This document shows, piece after piece, positions 24,507 to 34,569 of a DNA stretch of 64,000 nucleotides. The DNA is taken from contig CBDAUF010000001.1 in assembly GCA_965200535.1 (NCBI GenBank), positions 1,550,001 through 1,614,000 on the forward strand, given 5' to 3'. The notes beneath the pieces are model-generated. The model had not been told where the DNA came from. It saw nothing but the letters and a program-made list of their open reading frames with translations, and ran no database searches. The translations under genes were made by a program, and so were the position numbers. Each line of letters starts with the position of its first letter. Within the stretch, counting starts at the first letter, position 1. This stretch comes from MPNO01 sp965200535. GTDB lineage: Bacteria > Pseudomonadota > Alphaproteobacteria > MPNO01.

Positions 24507-25835
24507 TCAGTAGTAGCCGGCCGCGATAGCGTCGCAGACCACATCGACAGCCGGCGGGACCAGCCCCATGGGCAGACCCTCCTCGGCACGCCAGTAGGAG
24601 TGGATGCCGGTGCCGAACTCGACAATCCGCACCTGCGGAGCGGGATCGATCTGCTCCAGCATCGGCAGCATGGTGCCGAAATATTTCTCCGGCGTGTGAT
24701 CGCGGCTGAACCTGTTGATCATGTAGAGCAGCGGCGGCACCGGTTTCGCGCCGGGGCCCGACAGCGGCCGCCCCATGCCGATATAGTGGTCGATCAGGTC
24801 CTGCGTTTCCGTGTCCGACATGCCGAGGCGGCGGGCCGTTGCGGTCGCGGCCTCGGTCAGCGCCGGCACTGCGTGGATGTGGAAGACGTTTTCTGCCTTG
24901 ATTTGCGGGAACCGCTTGACCGCCTCCCACATCTCGAAAATTTCCTCCATCACCCAGGGCAGGCGCATCAGCGGCTCGCCGCCTTCCTGCAGGTAGAGTT
25001 CCGCACCCCGGTAGCGGGCGAGTTCGCGCCAATTGCGGACCAGGAGATCGTTGAAGGGGTTGGGCCAGTCGTGCCCGGTCATCTTGTGGAAGATACAGGC
25101 GAACGTGGAGTTCTCGATGCCGGCGAGACCGACGATATTCTCCACCCGTTGCAGGATCATGTGCGAGAACGGCCCGCCGGTGGAGTGGCCGTGGGTGTAG
25201 ACCGCATAGTCGCCGACCGGGAAATGCCGGCGGCAGAGATCCTTCATCGCCGCCTCGAAAGCGAGCGGCCAGGCCGCCATCCGCTGGTAGAAGACCGTGT
25301 CCGGGAGCGCGCGCGCGAAGGTTCGCGTGCCGTAGATGTGGCGGTGGGACGCCTCGTGCACGATTTCGTACTGGTCGCGGCCGATTTCCTCGCCCCGCTT
25401 CCAGATCGGTGTCCGCAGCCCGCCGTCGGGTGACACGGTGTCGCCGGGCCAGTCGCGCGACGGGTCGGGCAGGTACAGCCGCCCGGGGAACGTCATGTTG
25501 ACGACCTTGAACCCGCGTTTCCGGGCAAGGACGAGGGCATACGGCTCGATCGACCGCCAGTCGCTGGCGCCGCCGTGGGTCATCAGCATGCCGGAACGCC
25601 GGCCGTCGGCGGACATGTGGGAGGCGGCCCGGTCGACCGGCTCGTAGACCATCGCGCCGACATCCCACTTCATGTCCGCGACATCGAGCTGGAAGACATC
25701 CTCGTACTGCCTGATCTCGATATCGGGTTCGGCGAGGACGCGGTGGGAAATCTCGATGAGTTCTTCGCGGGAGTAGCGCCTCGGCGGCTGCCACGATCCG
25801 TCAGGCATGGTCCCCGGTCCCGGTCGGTTGGACAT
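24507..25835 (-). CDS. Alpha/beta hydrolase with GHSTGGPF nucleophile motif
   Basis: A 442-aa probable serine hydrolase. The only sharp motif is YTHGHSTGGPFSHMIL, a nucleophile-elbow type G-x-S-x-G. A likely His lies in EFGTGIHSYWRAEEG near the C-terminus. The same STGGPF motif occurs in the 429-aa protein encoded at 29846, so the two are paralogues of a subfamily distinct from the four smaller hydrolases around them. The protein has no signal peptide. The ATG at 25835 lacks a good ribosome site, and an in-frame ATG at 25808 is an alternative start. It lies 15 bp after the hydrolase at 25851. Exact reaction unknown. Confidence 0.72.
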   Translation of the reverse strand: MSNRPGPGTMPDGSWQPPRRYSREELIEISHRVLAEPDIEIRQYEDVFQLDVADMKWDVGAMVYEPVDRAASHMSADGRRSGMLMTHGGASDWRSIEPYALVLARKRGFKVVNMTFPGRLYLPDPSRDWPGDTVSPDGGLRTPIWKRGEEIGRDQYEIVHEASHRHIYGTRTFARALPDTVFYQRMAAWPLAFEAAMKDLCRRHFPVGDYAVYTHGHSTGGPFSHMILQRVENIVGLAGIENSTFACIFHKMTGHDWPNPFNDLLVRNWRELARYRGAELYLQEGGEPLMRLPWVMEEIFEMWEAVKRFPQIKAENVFHIHAVPALTEAATATARRLGMSDTETQDLIDHYIGMGRPLSGPGAKPVPPLLYMINRFSRDHTPEKYFGTMLPMLEQIDPAPQVRIVEFGTGIHSYWRAEEGLPMGLVPPAVDVVCDAIAAGYY

Positions 25836-25850
25836 CTAACAGGCTGCGCG

Positions 25851-26726
25851 CTATAGCGCCTGAATGAAGCCGCGCAGCATTTCGTTGAAGATTTCCGGCT
25901 GTTCCCGGAACGAATGGTGCCCCGCGCGGTTGATGATCTGGAACTGCGTGCGCGGTTCCGTGGCAGCGATCAGATCGAACAGCGCGTAGCCCTGTTCCAG
26001 CGGCGCCGTGGGATCGTTGCGGCCCCAGATGATCTGCGTCGGCTTTCCCATGCCGCGGTCGCGGATCCAGGCGAACATCTCCGACTTGTCGCGGGCGAGG
26101 CCGGGCAGAAAGACGCGCGTCTTGAAGCCTTCGTCCTCCATCTTGCGAACGGACTCCCGGAACTTGGCCAGGTTCGCGACCTCGACCGCCGCGTCGAGAA
26201 AGGCGGCGTCTATGTGGTGCGGGCTCCAGGAATAGTGCTCGTAGACCCATCGCTGGGATTCGCGGCTCAGGCGCGGCAGCGGCGCGCCCGCATGCACCAC
26301 ATCGTTGAGGCCGCGCCCCGGTGCGCAGGTGTTGCTGTCGATGATGGTGCAGGACGAGACCAGATCGGGCTGCTCCAGCGTCAGGCGGCACACCAGATAG
26401 CCGCCCCGCGAATGGCCCGCCAGATGGACATCGGAGAGCCCGAGGGTGCGGATGAAGCCGTTGGCGTGCTGTACCGCCGCGTTCATCGTGTAATCGTCGT
26501 CGGGCGGGTTGTCGGTATGCCCCTGTCCCAGCTTGTCGAACGCGACGACCCGAAAGTGCCGGGCCAGGGCGTCGAAATTCCGGTCCCAGACAACGGCGCT
26601 CGAGGCCGCTTCGTCGGAACCGAAGTTGCCGCCGAAGACCAGGACCAGGGGAGGCCCCGACCCCGCCTCGAAATACCGCGTGCGGACTCCGTCGACACTG
26701 ATCCATTTCGGATCCTTCATGGGCAT
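25851..26726 (-). CDS. Alpha/beta hydrolase, MhpC/BphD-like (paralogue 3)
   Basis: A 291-aa paralogue of the hydrolases at 19076 and 19983. Nucleophile Ser106 is in AGHSRGGYLVCRL, the acid is in WGRNDPTAPLEQG, and the His is in INRAGHHSFREQPEIF. The triad is therefore intact. In the oxyanion region the usual HGG is replaced: LVFGGNFGS has Phe where paralogues 1 and 2 have His. The gene keeps the SCTIIDSNTCAPG block of paralogue 2. It lies in the leftward run between the ABC ATPase genes and the binding-protein gene, separated by 134 bp from paralogue 4. Substrate is probably related to but distinct from that of the others. Confidence 0.84.
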   Translation of the reverse strand: MPMKDPKWISVDGVRTRYFEAGSGPPLVLVFGGNFGSDEAASSAVVWDRNFDALARHFRVVAFDKLGQGHTDNPPDDDYTMNAAVQHANGFIRTLGLSDVHLAGHSRGGYLVCRLTLEQPDLVSSCTIIDSNTCAPGRGLNDVVHAGAPLPRLSRESQRWVYEHYSWSPHHIDAAFLDAAVEVANLAKFRESVRKMEDEGFKTRVFLPGLARDKSEMFAWIRDRGMGKPTQIIWGRNDPTAPLEQGYALFDLIAATEPRTQFQIINRAGHHSFREQPEIFNEMLRGFIQAL

Positions 26727-26860
26727 GGTCGCATCTCCCTAGACCGGGAAGTCACCGCCGGAAACGGCGTCGTTGCACGGCTTGACCGCCGGCGGGGTTG
26801 CCATTGAGAGCCCCTCCTCGCGCGCGCCTTGTTCCGGAGGATCGAACACGGACGCCATCG

Positions 26861-27739
26861 TCAATTCAGGCTGGCGATGAAGCCGTGGACGATCTGATTG
26901 AACCTTTCCGGGTGTTCGCGGAACGGGAAGTGCCCCGCCTGGTTGATGATGTGAAAATAGGCTTGGCGCTCGCCGGCGGCGATCATCTCGTAGAGCGGAA
27001 TGCCCTGGCGCAAAGGGGCGGTCGGGTCGTTGTAGCCCCAGACCACCTGGGTCGGCCGTTTCATCCGGCGGTCCTGAATCCAGTGCAGTGTCTCCGCTTT
27101 TTGGCGCGCGAGCTCGGGCAGAAACAGGCGTGCCTTGAGACCCTCGTCCTCCATCTTGCGGATTGCCTCCCATGTCTTGGGAAGCCGGCCGACCTCGACG
27201 ACCGCGTCGAGCCAAGCGTCGGTGATGTGATCCGACGCGTAGGAATATTTCTCGTAGGTCCAGCGCTGGCACTCGCGGCTGAGCGGCTCGAACGGCGGCT
27301 GGGCGTGAACGATCTCGTTGAGCCCGACACCGGGGCCGAGCGTTCCCGAGTCGACGATGGTGCAGGAACGGACGAGTTCCGGGAATTCGAGGGTAAGCCG
27401 GGTGACGAGGTAGCCGCCGCGCGAATGCCCCACCAGGTGGACGTTCGACAGACCCAAGGCATCGATGAATGCAGCGGCGTGATGTACCACCGCGTTCATC
27501 GTGTAGTCGTCGTTTCGCGGGTTGCCGGTATGGCCCTGCCCGAGCTTGTCGGGCGCAACGACATGGTAGTTTTCCGCCAGGCCGTCGAAGTTGCGGTCCC
27601 AGGCGAGTGCACAGTTGGAACCGTCCCGGGAGCCGAAATTCCCGCCATAGAAGAGAACGACGGTCTCGCCCTCGCCGTTCTCGAAATAGCGCGTGTCAAT
27701 ATCGTCGACCTCGATCCACCTGGGGTCGTTCATCGGCAT
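26861..27739 (-). CDS. Alpha/beta hydrolase, MhpC/BphD-like (paralogue 4)
   Basis: A 292-aa member of the same subfamily. Nucleophile Ser106 is in VGHSRGGYLVTRL, the acid is in WGYNDPTAPLRQG and the His is in INQAGHFPFREHPERF. The oxyanion segment reads LFYGGNFGS, with Tyr in place of the usual His, paralleling the Phe in paralogue 3. MPMNDPRWIEVDD at the start resembles MPMKDPKWISVDG of paralogue 3, so these two are probably the most recent duplicates. A GGGAG site precedes the ATG. It lies 39 bp downstream of the DppF-type ATPase stop in the same orientation. Confidence 0.84.
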   Translation of the reverse strand: MPMNDPRWIEVDDIDTRYFENGEGETVVLFYGGNFGSRDGSNCALAWDRNFDGLAENYHVVAPDKLGQGHTGNPRNDDYTMNAVVHHAAAFIDALGLSNVHLVGHSRGGYLVTRLTLEFPELVRSCTIVDSGTLGPGVGLNEIVHAQPPFEPLSRECQRWTYEKYSYASDHITDAWLDAVVEVGRLPKTWEAIRKMEDEGLKARLFLPELARQKAETLHWIQDRRMKRPTQVVWGYNDPTAPLRQGIPLYEMIAAGERQAYFHIINQAGHFPFREHPERFNQIVHGFIASLN

Positions 27740-27778
27740 CGATCCACTCCCTTTCCGGTGCGCCGGCCCGGCCCGAGT

Positions 27779-28762
27779 CTACGCGGTCCCGCGCTGTCCG
27801 AACACGTGGCAGGCGACCAGCCGTCCGTTCCCGTCTTCCTCCAGCGGCGGCTCGGCCTCGGCGCAGACCTTTTCCGCGAACGGACAGCGGGGATGAAAAC
27901 TGCAGCCCGTCGGCGGATTGGCGGGGCTCGGCACGTCGCCCTGCAGCAGCACCCGGTCGCGCCGGTTCTTTGCATCGGGATCGGGCATCGGAACTGCCGA
28001 CAGCAGCGCCTTCGTATAGGGATGGCGGGCGTCGGCGTAGATCGCCTTGCTGTCGCCCACCTCGACGATCTTGCCGAGATACATGATCGCCACCCGGTGG
28101 CTGACATGCTCGACCACGCGCAGATCGTGCGAGATGAAGATGTAGGTGAGCTTGAACTCTCTCTGCAGTTCGTCGAGCAGATTGAGGATCTGCGCCTGTA
28201 TGGAGACGTCCAGCGCCGATACCGGCTCGTCGGCGATGATCAGGCGCGGCTGAAAGACCAGGGCGCGGGCGATGCCGATCCGCTGGCGCTGCCCGCCGCT
28301 GAACTCGTGCGGGTAGCGGTCGTAATGATCTTCTCGGAGACCGACGCGGTTGAGGATGCGCATGACCACCTCGTGGCGCTTGGCGCCCGAGGCGAGCCGG
28401 TGGATTTTCAACCCCTCGCCGATGATTTCCCCGACCCGCATACGGGGGTTCAGCGAGGCGTAGGGGTCCTGGAAGATGATCTGCATGCGGCGGCGCATGT
28501 CGCGCATCTCGGCATACCCCAGGGCGAGGATATTCCTCCCCTCGAACACGATGCTTCCGTCGGTCGGTTCGATAAGGCGCAGGACGCTGCGCCCGAGGGT
28601 CGACTTGCCGCACCCGGATTCGCCGACGAGGCCCAGCGTCTCGCCGTCTTCGACATCGAGCGTCACGCCGTCGACCGCCCGCACATCTCCGAGATGGCGC
28701 GAGAGCAAGGGCGACTTGATCGGGAAATACGTCCTGAGATCCCTGATCTCGAGCAATGCCAT
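27779..28762 (-). CDS. Dipeptide-type ABC transporter ATPase (DppF-like)
   Basis: A 327-aa cytoplasmic ATPase. The Walker A motif is GESGCGKST, the signature is FSGGQRQRIGIARAL, and Walker B ends in LIIADEPVSALD. The C-terminal oligopeptide-transport extension contains PPTGCSFHPRCPFAEKVC, typical of DppF/OppF. The start at 28762 (MALLEIRDLRTYFPIK) is preceded by GGAGGAAGAG, and longer leftward frames covering the DppD region are shadows. It follows the DppD-type gene by 32 bp. Together with DppD-, DppB-, DppC- and DppA-like genes it forms a complete importer. Confidence 0.92.
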   Translation of the reverse strand: MALLEIRDLRTYFPIKSPLLSRHLGDVRAVDGVTLDVEDGETLGLVGESGCGKSTLGRSVLRLIEPTDGSIVFEGRNILALGYAEMRDMRRRMQIIFQDPYASLNPRMRVGEIIGEGLKIHRLASGAKRHEVVMRILNRVGLREDHYDRYPHEFSGGQRQRIGIARALVFQPRLIIADEPVSALDVSIQAQILNLLDELQREFKLTYIFISHDLRVVEHVSHRVAIMYLGKIVEVGDSKAIYADARHPYTKALLSAVPMPDPDAKNRRDRVLLQGDVPSPANPPTGCSFHPRCPFAEKVCAEAEPPLEEDGNGRLVACHVFGQRGTA

Positions 28763-28794
28763 GGGTTCGCTCTTCCTCCGGCCTTCCTGCCTCG

Positions 28795-29757
<963 letters not shown>

Positions 29758-29845
29758 CTGCTAACCTCGTTTCCCGCGATGTCGGCTCTCCGCAGGGCCT
29801 CCGCGGGGTCTCCCGGCAGCATCGTGGATCGGAGGAGAAAGGCGC

Positions 29846-31135
29846 ATGGGCTCCAGAGACGATGTCGTCCTGCTTCCGGACGACGGGGCGGTGCTGCCGG
29901 CCCGGGCCGTTGCGGCGATCGCGAACAGCGACGCCTACCCCGAGTCGACCGGCTATTCGAAGAGCATCGATTATCTCGATTTCGAGATTTACGGCAAACC
30001 CTTCACCCAGGTCGTCATGACGCTGCGGCCGGAGACGCCGCGGCTGCATAACGGTCGGCGGATCGTGGTGGTTGCCGGAGAAGGGGGGAGCGACAACGGC
30101 AACGGTTTTCTCGCGACCTACGAGAACCGGGAGGGCGCGGGTCCGTGGCTGGCCCGGCGCGGTGTGACCTTCGTTGCGGTACCGCGGCTCGGCCGATGGA
30201 ATTTCCTTGCAGAGGGCGAGAGCGGCAGTTGGATCGACATACCGCTCGGAGAGCGGATGCCGGTCTTCGACCGTCACCGGCGGGAGTACTGGGCCGCCGA
30301 CGACTACACATCGCATGCCTCTCGGGGGCAGGCGAGCCCGACCGGCAGCGATACCTACAGACTGCCGAGGGAGGGCTCCGCGCTCTACGATCACATGCTC
30401 GCAGCCACGCCGGATGCCCTAGTCGAGGGCTACCGGCGGGGCGTCGAATTCGCTCTCTCCGCTCTTGACCTGCCGCGCTCCGAGGTCCTGCTGCTCTACT
30501 GGGGTTTTTCGACCGGCGGACCGTTCCTGTGGTCGCTGGCCCGTTCGGTTGCCCCGGACGGGATGCTGGGATGGGGAACGTCGAGCACCGGCATCGCCTA
30601 TTTCCACAGCGCCGTCTGCGCGGGAAGGTTCCACTGGCCCTACGAGCACTCGGTCCTTCGGGTGCGCGAACGCGGACGCCCCGATTTTCGCTTCTATACC
30701 GAACATGTCGGGGATGCGCTGCGCGAGCAGTGGTGGCGGAAGGCGCTCGCGGCGCCGCGTTTCAAGTCGATCGAGGACGCGACGATGTTCTACAACGCCG
30801 CAGCCCTCGGCGAGCATGCCGGCAGGTTGTGGCGCGCCGATTTTTTGCCGCCGGCAGACCGCAGCCGGGGCTTCTCGGCGCTCGTGCGGAACATGGTCGA
30901 GCCCTGCTTCCCGGCCCGCGAATTGCGCACCGTCGCGGTGTGGGAAATGAACGGAACGCTCGATCAGGTCATTCAGCCGGAAAAGGTCGATGCCGCGCGC
31001 GCCGTCATGGAGCCGTATTGCCGGCGCTACCGGGTTGCCCGCCTCGAGGGGTTTCGCCACGACATCCTGCACGACACCGTCGTCACGGTGGGGCGGATCT
31101 GGCTGAAGGTCGTGGACAGCGGGTATTTCGACTGA
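29846..31135 (+). CDS. Alpha/beta hydrolase with GFSTGGPF motif, divergent from importer
   Basis: A 429-aa probable serine hydrolase, paralogous to the protein at 24507 through LLYWGFSTGGPFLWSLA. A likely catalytic His is in LEGFRHDILHDTVV near the C-terminus, and a possible acid is in WEMNGTLDQVIQPEKVD. No signal peptide is visible. A strong GGAGGAGAAAG site lies before the ATG. It is divergently transcribed from the DppD-type gene, so it is probably co-regulated with the importer run. The function is otherwise unknown; it could act on the imported compound or on a later intermediate. Confidence 0.7.
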   Translation: MGSRDDVVLLPDDGAVLPARAVAAIANSDAYPESTGYSKSIDYLDFEIYGKPFTQVVMTLRPETPRLHNGRRIVVVAGEGGSDNGNGFLATYENREGAGPWLARRGVTFVAVPRLGRWNFLAEGESGSWIDIPLGERMPVFDRHRREYWAADDYTSHASRGQASPTGSDTYRLPREGSALYDHMLAATPDALVEGYRRGVEFALSALDLPRSEVLLLYWGFSTGGPFLWSLARSVAPDGMLGWGTSSTGIAYFHSAVCAGRFHWPYEHSVLRVRERGRPDFRFYTEHVGDALREQWWRKALAAPRFKSIEDATMFYNAAALGEHAGRLWRADFLPPADRSRGFSALVRNMVEPCFPARELRTVAVWEMNGTLDQVIQPEKVDAARAVMEPYCRRYRVARLEGFRHDILHDTVVTVGRIWLKVVDSGYFD

Positions 31136-31575
31136 GGCTCGGCCGACAGGGCGCGGCGGCGGGCCGGGCGGCTGGACCCTGCGTCGGCGCCGGTATCGCG
31201 ATACCGCTATATCCTGATGGTACAAGTCAACTATACACCATATGTTGATGATAAGAAACGGCTTTGCCGATTCGCTCCTTTCCTGTCAGCGTCATCGGAG
31301 ACGATGTCGTCGAAACCCGCTGGCCGGAGACGGGAGGGGACCGCGATGTACATTTCCAATGAGTCTGCAGCCTGCGCGCTGCGTCATGAGCCGGCGGCCG
31401 GCGCCGTCCGCGGGGCGGCAGGCAACGCGGGCGTAGACACTTTCCCGCAGGGGCTGGCGCGGCCGACCGGGCTTCGCCCCGCCTTGACCTGAGCCGTGCC
31501 GGGCCGACGGCACGGCGCACCATCCGGCGCCGGGCCATGCCGTCGGGCCGATGAGGACCTCATCATGACAGCTGG
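31136..31575. other. Non-coding region upstream of the autotransporter
   Basis: This 440-bp gap contains a 16-bp perfect palindrome near its left end. An AT-rich stretch around 31205-31255 stands out from the GC-rich surroundings. The stretch is a plausible promoter zone for the autotransporter frame, but I could not pick a credible -35/-10 pair. No conserved gene is visible. Confidence 0.5.
31191..31206. promoter_or_regulatory. 16-bp perfect palindrome, candidate operator
   Basis: CGGTATCGCGATACCG is a perfect inverted repeat with no spacer, 56 bp after the hydrolase stop and next to the AT-rich zone before the autotransporter. Such a site could bind a dimeric regulator. No regulator gene is adjacent, so the role is unproven. 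Confidence 0.35.
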
Positions 31576-33606
31576 ATGGAGCGCGCGCGCATGCGCAGCG
31601 AAACCCCGGACCGAACGGCGCCCGCCCCGTGCGGTGCTGCAAACCCCGACCGACCCTTCCGCGTTTCCGATCCCCGCCTGACCCGCCGGATCTCTGCCGG
31701 GCTCGGCGCAGTCCTGCTCGCGCTGGCGGCGGGCCTGCCGCCGACCGGCGGGGCGCAGGCCGAGACCGACCCGCCGCTCTTGTGGATCACCGAGGAATCG
31801 GCGGACGTGCGGCTGACCGAGATCAGCTCGGACAAATATGTGGTGCGTCTGGGGAAGAGGCCCACCGCCGACGTCACGGTTACCATTGCAAACAGCGACA
31901 GCACAGTCGCCAAAGTTGAGCCGAGCAGCCTGACATTTTCCCCGTCGGACCCGCTGTACAAGTGGGTGGAGGTCACCGGTGTAGACGACGGCAACTACAC
32001 CCCCGGCGGGGTGCGCACGATCACGCTCACCCACACCACCGAGTCCAGCGACTCCGAGTTCAACGGCCTCACGGCCACGGTGACCCCGAAGATCTTCGAA
32101 CCCACCCGGCCCTCCGATGTCCGGGCGCACGGGCGGGACGACGCCATCCGCATCCAGTGGTCCCCCTCGGTCGGATACCCCACCTACTATCTGCATGTCC
32201 GCACGCAGGCGGACAGCACCTGGGTCATGAGAGGGACTACGAACGGCTCCATAGTGCAATGGACGAACCCTGGGCGCGGCAAGAAATACATCGAGAACGG
32301 CACCCGCTACGAAATCCGGGTGTGCAACGGCGACGGCCCGGCGAACGGACCGCAGTGTTCGGAGAGTGTGTTCGTCACGCCCACGGCGAGCCCGCCGCCG
32401 TTTTCCGTCGGCGTGACGGTCGGCGTGAAGGTGGAAACCAAAAGGTGGCGCGGAAGGTGGATGGAGGTCCGCTGGCTGCCGAGCGACACCCCGGATGCCA
32501 CGCAGTTTCGCGTGCGCTGGCGCACGGAGGGCGCGGGCAGCTGGGAGGAATCCGCGGACCTGCCGCGCAAGGCGGGCGGCGGTCTGCAGAGCTTCACCAT
32601 CGACACCACGGCGTCCGAGGCGACCTACGAGATAGCGGTCGCGGCGCTTTATGACGACGACGGCGCGATCACGAAGAAGTGGAGCGAGGCCGTGTCGGTA
32701 AAGAGCGTGGGCGAGGCGCCCGCCATCGTCTCGCTGCACGCGACCGCGGACAACAGGATCGAGGCGGTGTGGCAGCGGGCGGCCGGAGCCATGGCCCACA
32801 AGGCCGTCTATGCGAAGGCGTCCGGGACCCTTCCGCCGGTCCACTCCTTTTCCAGCCCGAACGCCGATTTCATGGTGACGAAGCCCCTGGAAGCGGGCGA
32901 ATACAAGGTAGCGGTGTATGCGTTCTTCCGCGCCGAGGGCACATATTTCAGGCTTCTCCTGAGCCCGGTGAGAAAAATCACGCTGGGCGGCACGCCGCCT
33001 TCCAACGTTCGGGTGGTGTCGGGGCACGAAAAACTGACCGTGAGTTGGGATCGTTTGACCAACGGGAAGGAATTCAAGGTGGCGGACTGGCCTGTGGACG
33101 GCGCCTTGGACATGTCGCCGGCCCCCGCGAACAGCGAAACCTCGCACGAGATCACCGGACTCACCAACGGCACGACCTATCAGGTGCAGGTCCAAGCCAA
33201 GGTGGACGGCGCGACCTACAAGTCCGGCGTCGTCACCGCGACCGTTGGCGGCAGCCCGCCCACCAAGGTGGGGGTGGTGCGGGGCGACGGGAAGCTGACC
33301 GTGTCCTGGAACAACGCGCCCGGCGCGGCGTCGCACTCGGTTCGGCACAAGCTGAGCAGCGACGCTGACGAACCCGCCAATTGGACCACGGCGACACCCG
33401 CCTCGAAGCCTTACAAGATCACCGGACTCACCAACGGCACGGAATACGACGTGCAGGTGGGCGCAGTGCATGACACAGGATCGAACCCGAAGCCGATTTG
33501 GTCGCCGACGGTCAAAGGCACGCCCGCCGCCGGCGCCAGCGGCATGATGGGTCCGCCCCGGGGCGTTGTCGTCGATCCGGGCGACGGCGCGGTGGGCATG
33601 ACCTAG
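31576..33606 (+). CDS. Secreted FN3-repeat protein (first segment of the autotransporter frame)
   Basis: A 676-aa segment ending at the first TAG. Residues about 35-60 (RLTRRISAGLGAVLLALAAG, then a GGAQA cleavage-like site) form a signal peptide. Next is a Calx-beta-like domain ending in VEVTGVDDGNYTPGG. At least four FN3-like repeats follow, the last three opening PPSNVRVVSGHEKLTVSW, PPTKVGVVRGDGKLTVSW and PPRGVVVDPGDGAVGMT, then the stop. The missing next residue is Trp in the other repeats. If translated alone it would be an exported, unanchored protein. An alternative start is the ATG at 31591. Confidence 0.72.
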   Translation: MERARMRSETPDRTAPAPCGAANPDRPFRVSDPRLTRRISAGLGAVLLALAAGLPPTGGAQAETDPPLLWITEESADVRLTEISSDKYVVRLGKRPTADVTVTIANSDSTVAKVEPSSLTFSPSDPLYKWVEVTGVDDGNYTPGGVRTITLTHTTESSDSEFNGLTATVTPKIFEPTRPSDVRAHGRDDAIRIQWSPSVGYPTYYLHVRTQADSTWVMRGTTNGSIVQWTNPGRGKKYIENGTRYEIRVCNGDGPANGPQCSESVFVTPTASPPPFSVGVTVGVKVETKRWRGRWMEVRWLPSDTPDATQFRVRWRTEGAGSWEESADLPRKAGGGLQSFTIDTTASEATYEIAVAALYDDDGAITKKWSEAVSVKSVGEAPAIVSLHATADNRIEAVWQRAAGAMAHKAVYAKASGTLPPVHSFSSPNADFMVTKPLEAGEYKVAVYAFFRAEGTYFRLLLSPVRKITLGGTPPSNVRVVSGHEKLTVSWDRLTNGKEFKVADWPVDGALDMSPAPANSETSHEITGLTNGTTYQVQVQAKVDGATYKSGVVTATVGGSPPTKVGVVRGDGKLTVSWNNAPGAASHSVRHKLSSDADEPANWTTATPASKPYKITGLTNGTEYDVQVGAVHDTGSNPKPIWSPTVKGTPAAGASGMMGPPRGVVVDPGDGAVGMT

Positions 33607-33741
33607 AAGACGCCGGAGGAGACGGAGGAGCAGCCGTCCGGCAAGGGCATAAACGCACAGAGCGTCGGGGACGTCCGGAGCGCGGGAGGCGTCCGGGGCC
33701 TGAGCGGCGGCAGCGGCGACGATGACGACACCCCGGCGCCG

Positions 33742-34326
33742 GTGGCGCCGACGGGCTACGAGGTGGGCTACACGCTTTCGGGTGCGGAGTGGAGCGCCGG
33801 CAGCTCGCAGCAGGTCTCCGGCCTGACCGCCTCGATCGCCGGCCTCGAGAACAGCCAGTCCTACGCCTTCCGGGTGCGGGCGCTGGCGGACGGCGAGACC
33901 GGCGCCTGGTCGGAGACGCTGACGGCGACGCCGGAGGCCGCCGTCCCGGCCAATGTGAGCGCGGCGGCGACGGCAGAGACGGCGTGGAAGACGCTGGACG
34001 TGTCGTTCGATGCGCCGGCGGCGGATGCCGGCTGGGTTCTCGCCGACACCCAATACCGCGTCCTCGGCCTGAAGGAGGGCGCAAGCTGGACCGACTGGGC
34101 GGCCCTCTCCGGCGTGTCGGAGGAGGGCGGCCGGGTGAGCGGCTCGACGAAGGCGGGGAGCCTCGCCGTCGGCCGGGTGTACGAGGTGGAACTCCGCTTC
34201 TGCGGCGGCGGGGCTTGCGGTTCGGCCTCGCCCGGCGTGCACGGCGCGACGCCGGCGTCCGCGCCGACGGATGCAACGGCGTCGGCGGCCGACCCGGTCT
34301 CTGCGACGGCGCTCAAGCTCGCCTAG
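33742..34326 (+). CDS. Middle segment of the autotransporter frame (no independent start likely)
   Basis: The open stretch between the two TAG codons (33607-34323) encodes a linker rich in Gly, Ser and Asp. After it come FN3-like sequence (GYEVGYTLSGAEW) and the first part of the ~200-aa repeated unit (PANVSAAATAETAWKTLDVSF, ending ATALKLA and then the stop). The only candidate starts inside it lack a ribosome site, so separate expression is unlikely. I list it as coding because its amino-acid sequence is clearly preserved and homologous to the second unit at 35173. Confidence 0.45.
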   Translation: MAPTGYEVGYTLSGAEWSAGSSQQVSGLTASIAGLENSQSYAFRVRALADGETGAWSETLTATPEAAVPANVSAAATAETAWKTLDVSFDAPAADAGWVLADTQYRVLGLKEGASWTDWAALSGVSEEGGRVSGSTKAGSLAVGRVYEVELRFCGGGACGSASPGVHGATPASAPTDATASAADPVSATALKLA

Positions 34327-34569
34327 AGCATCGCCGACACGGGCGACAAGAAGAACCTGCAGGCGGCGTACGAACTCGGTTACAGCAGCGACACGGATGC
34401 CGCCGAGCCTGCAACGCTGGTCGCCGCGGCGGACGCCCCGGCGTTCGGTGCGGCCGAGGCGGAGATCGGCGGCCTCGCGGGTGGCACGGCGTACCGGCTG
34501 TTCGTGCGCAGCACGATCGAGCACGAGGGGGCGCGCCTGTTCGCATCGCCCTGGGTCTCCGCCGCGGCC
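33937..34569 (+). repeat. Autotransporter ~200-aa unit, first copy
   Basis: Encodes ANVSAAATAETAWKTLDVSF through RLFVRSTIEHEGARLFASPW. It aligns along its length with the second copy about 1.24 kb downstream. This copy carries TAG at 34324 where the other has TGG. Confidence 0.7.

Noticed and set aside
33604..34326. Genome-wide reassignment of TAG to Trp as explanation for the internal stops.
   Set aside because: Several intact genes in the window end in TAG at the expected length (stops at 1777, 5097, 6189, 60150 and 61959), so TAG is a normal stop here.
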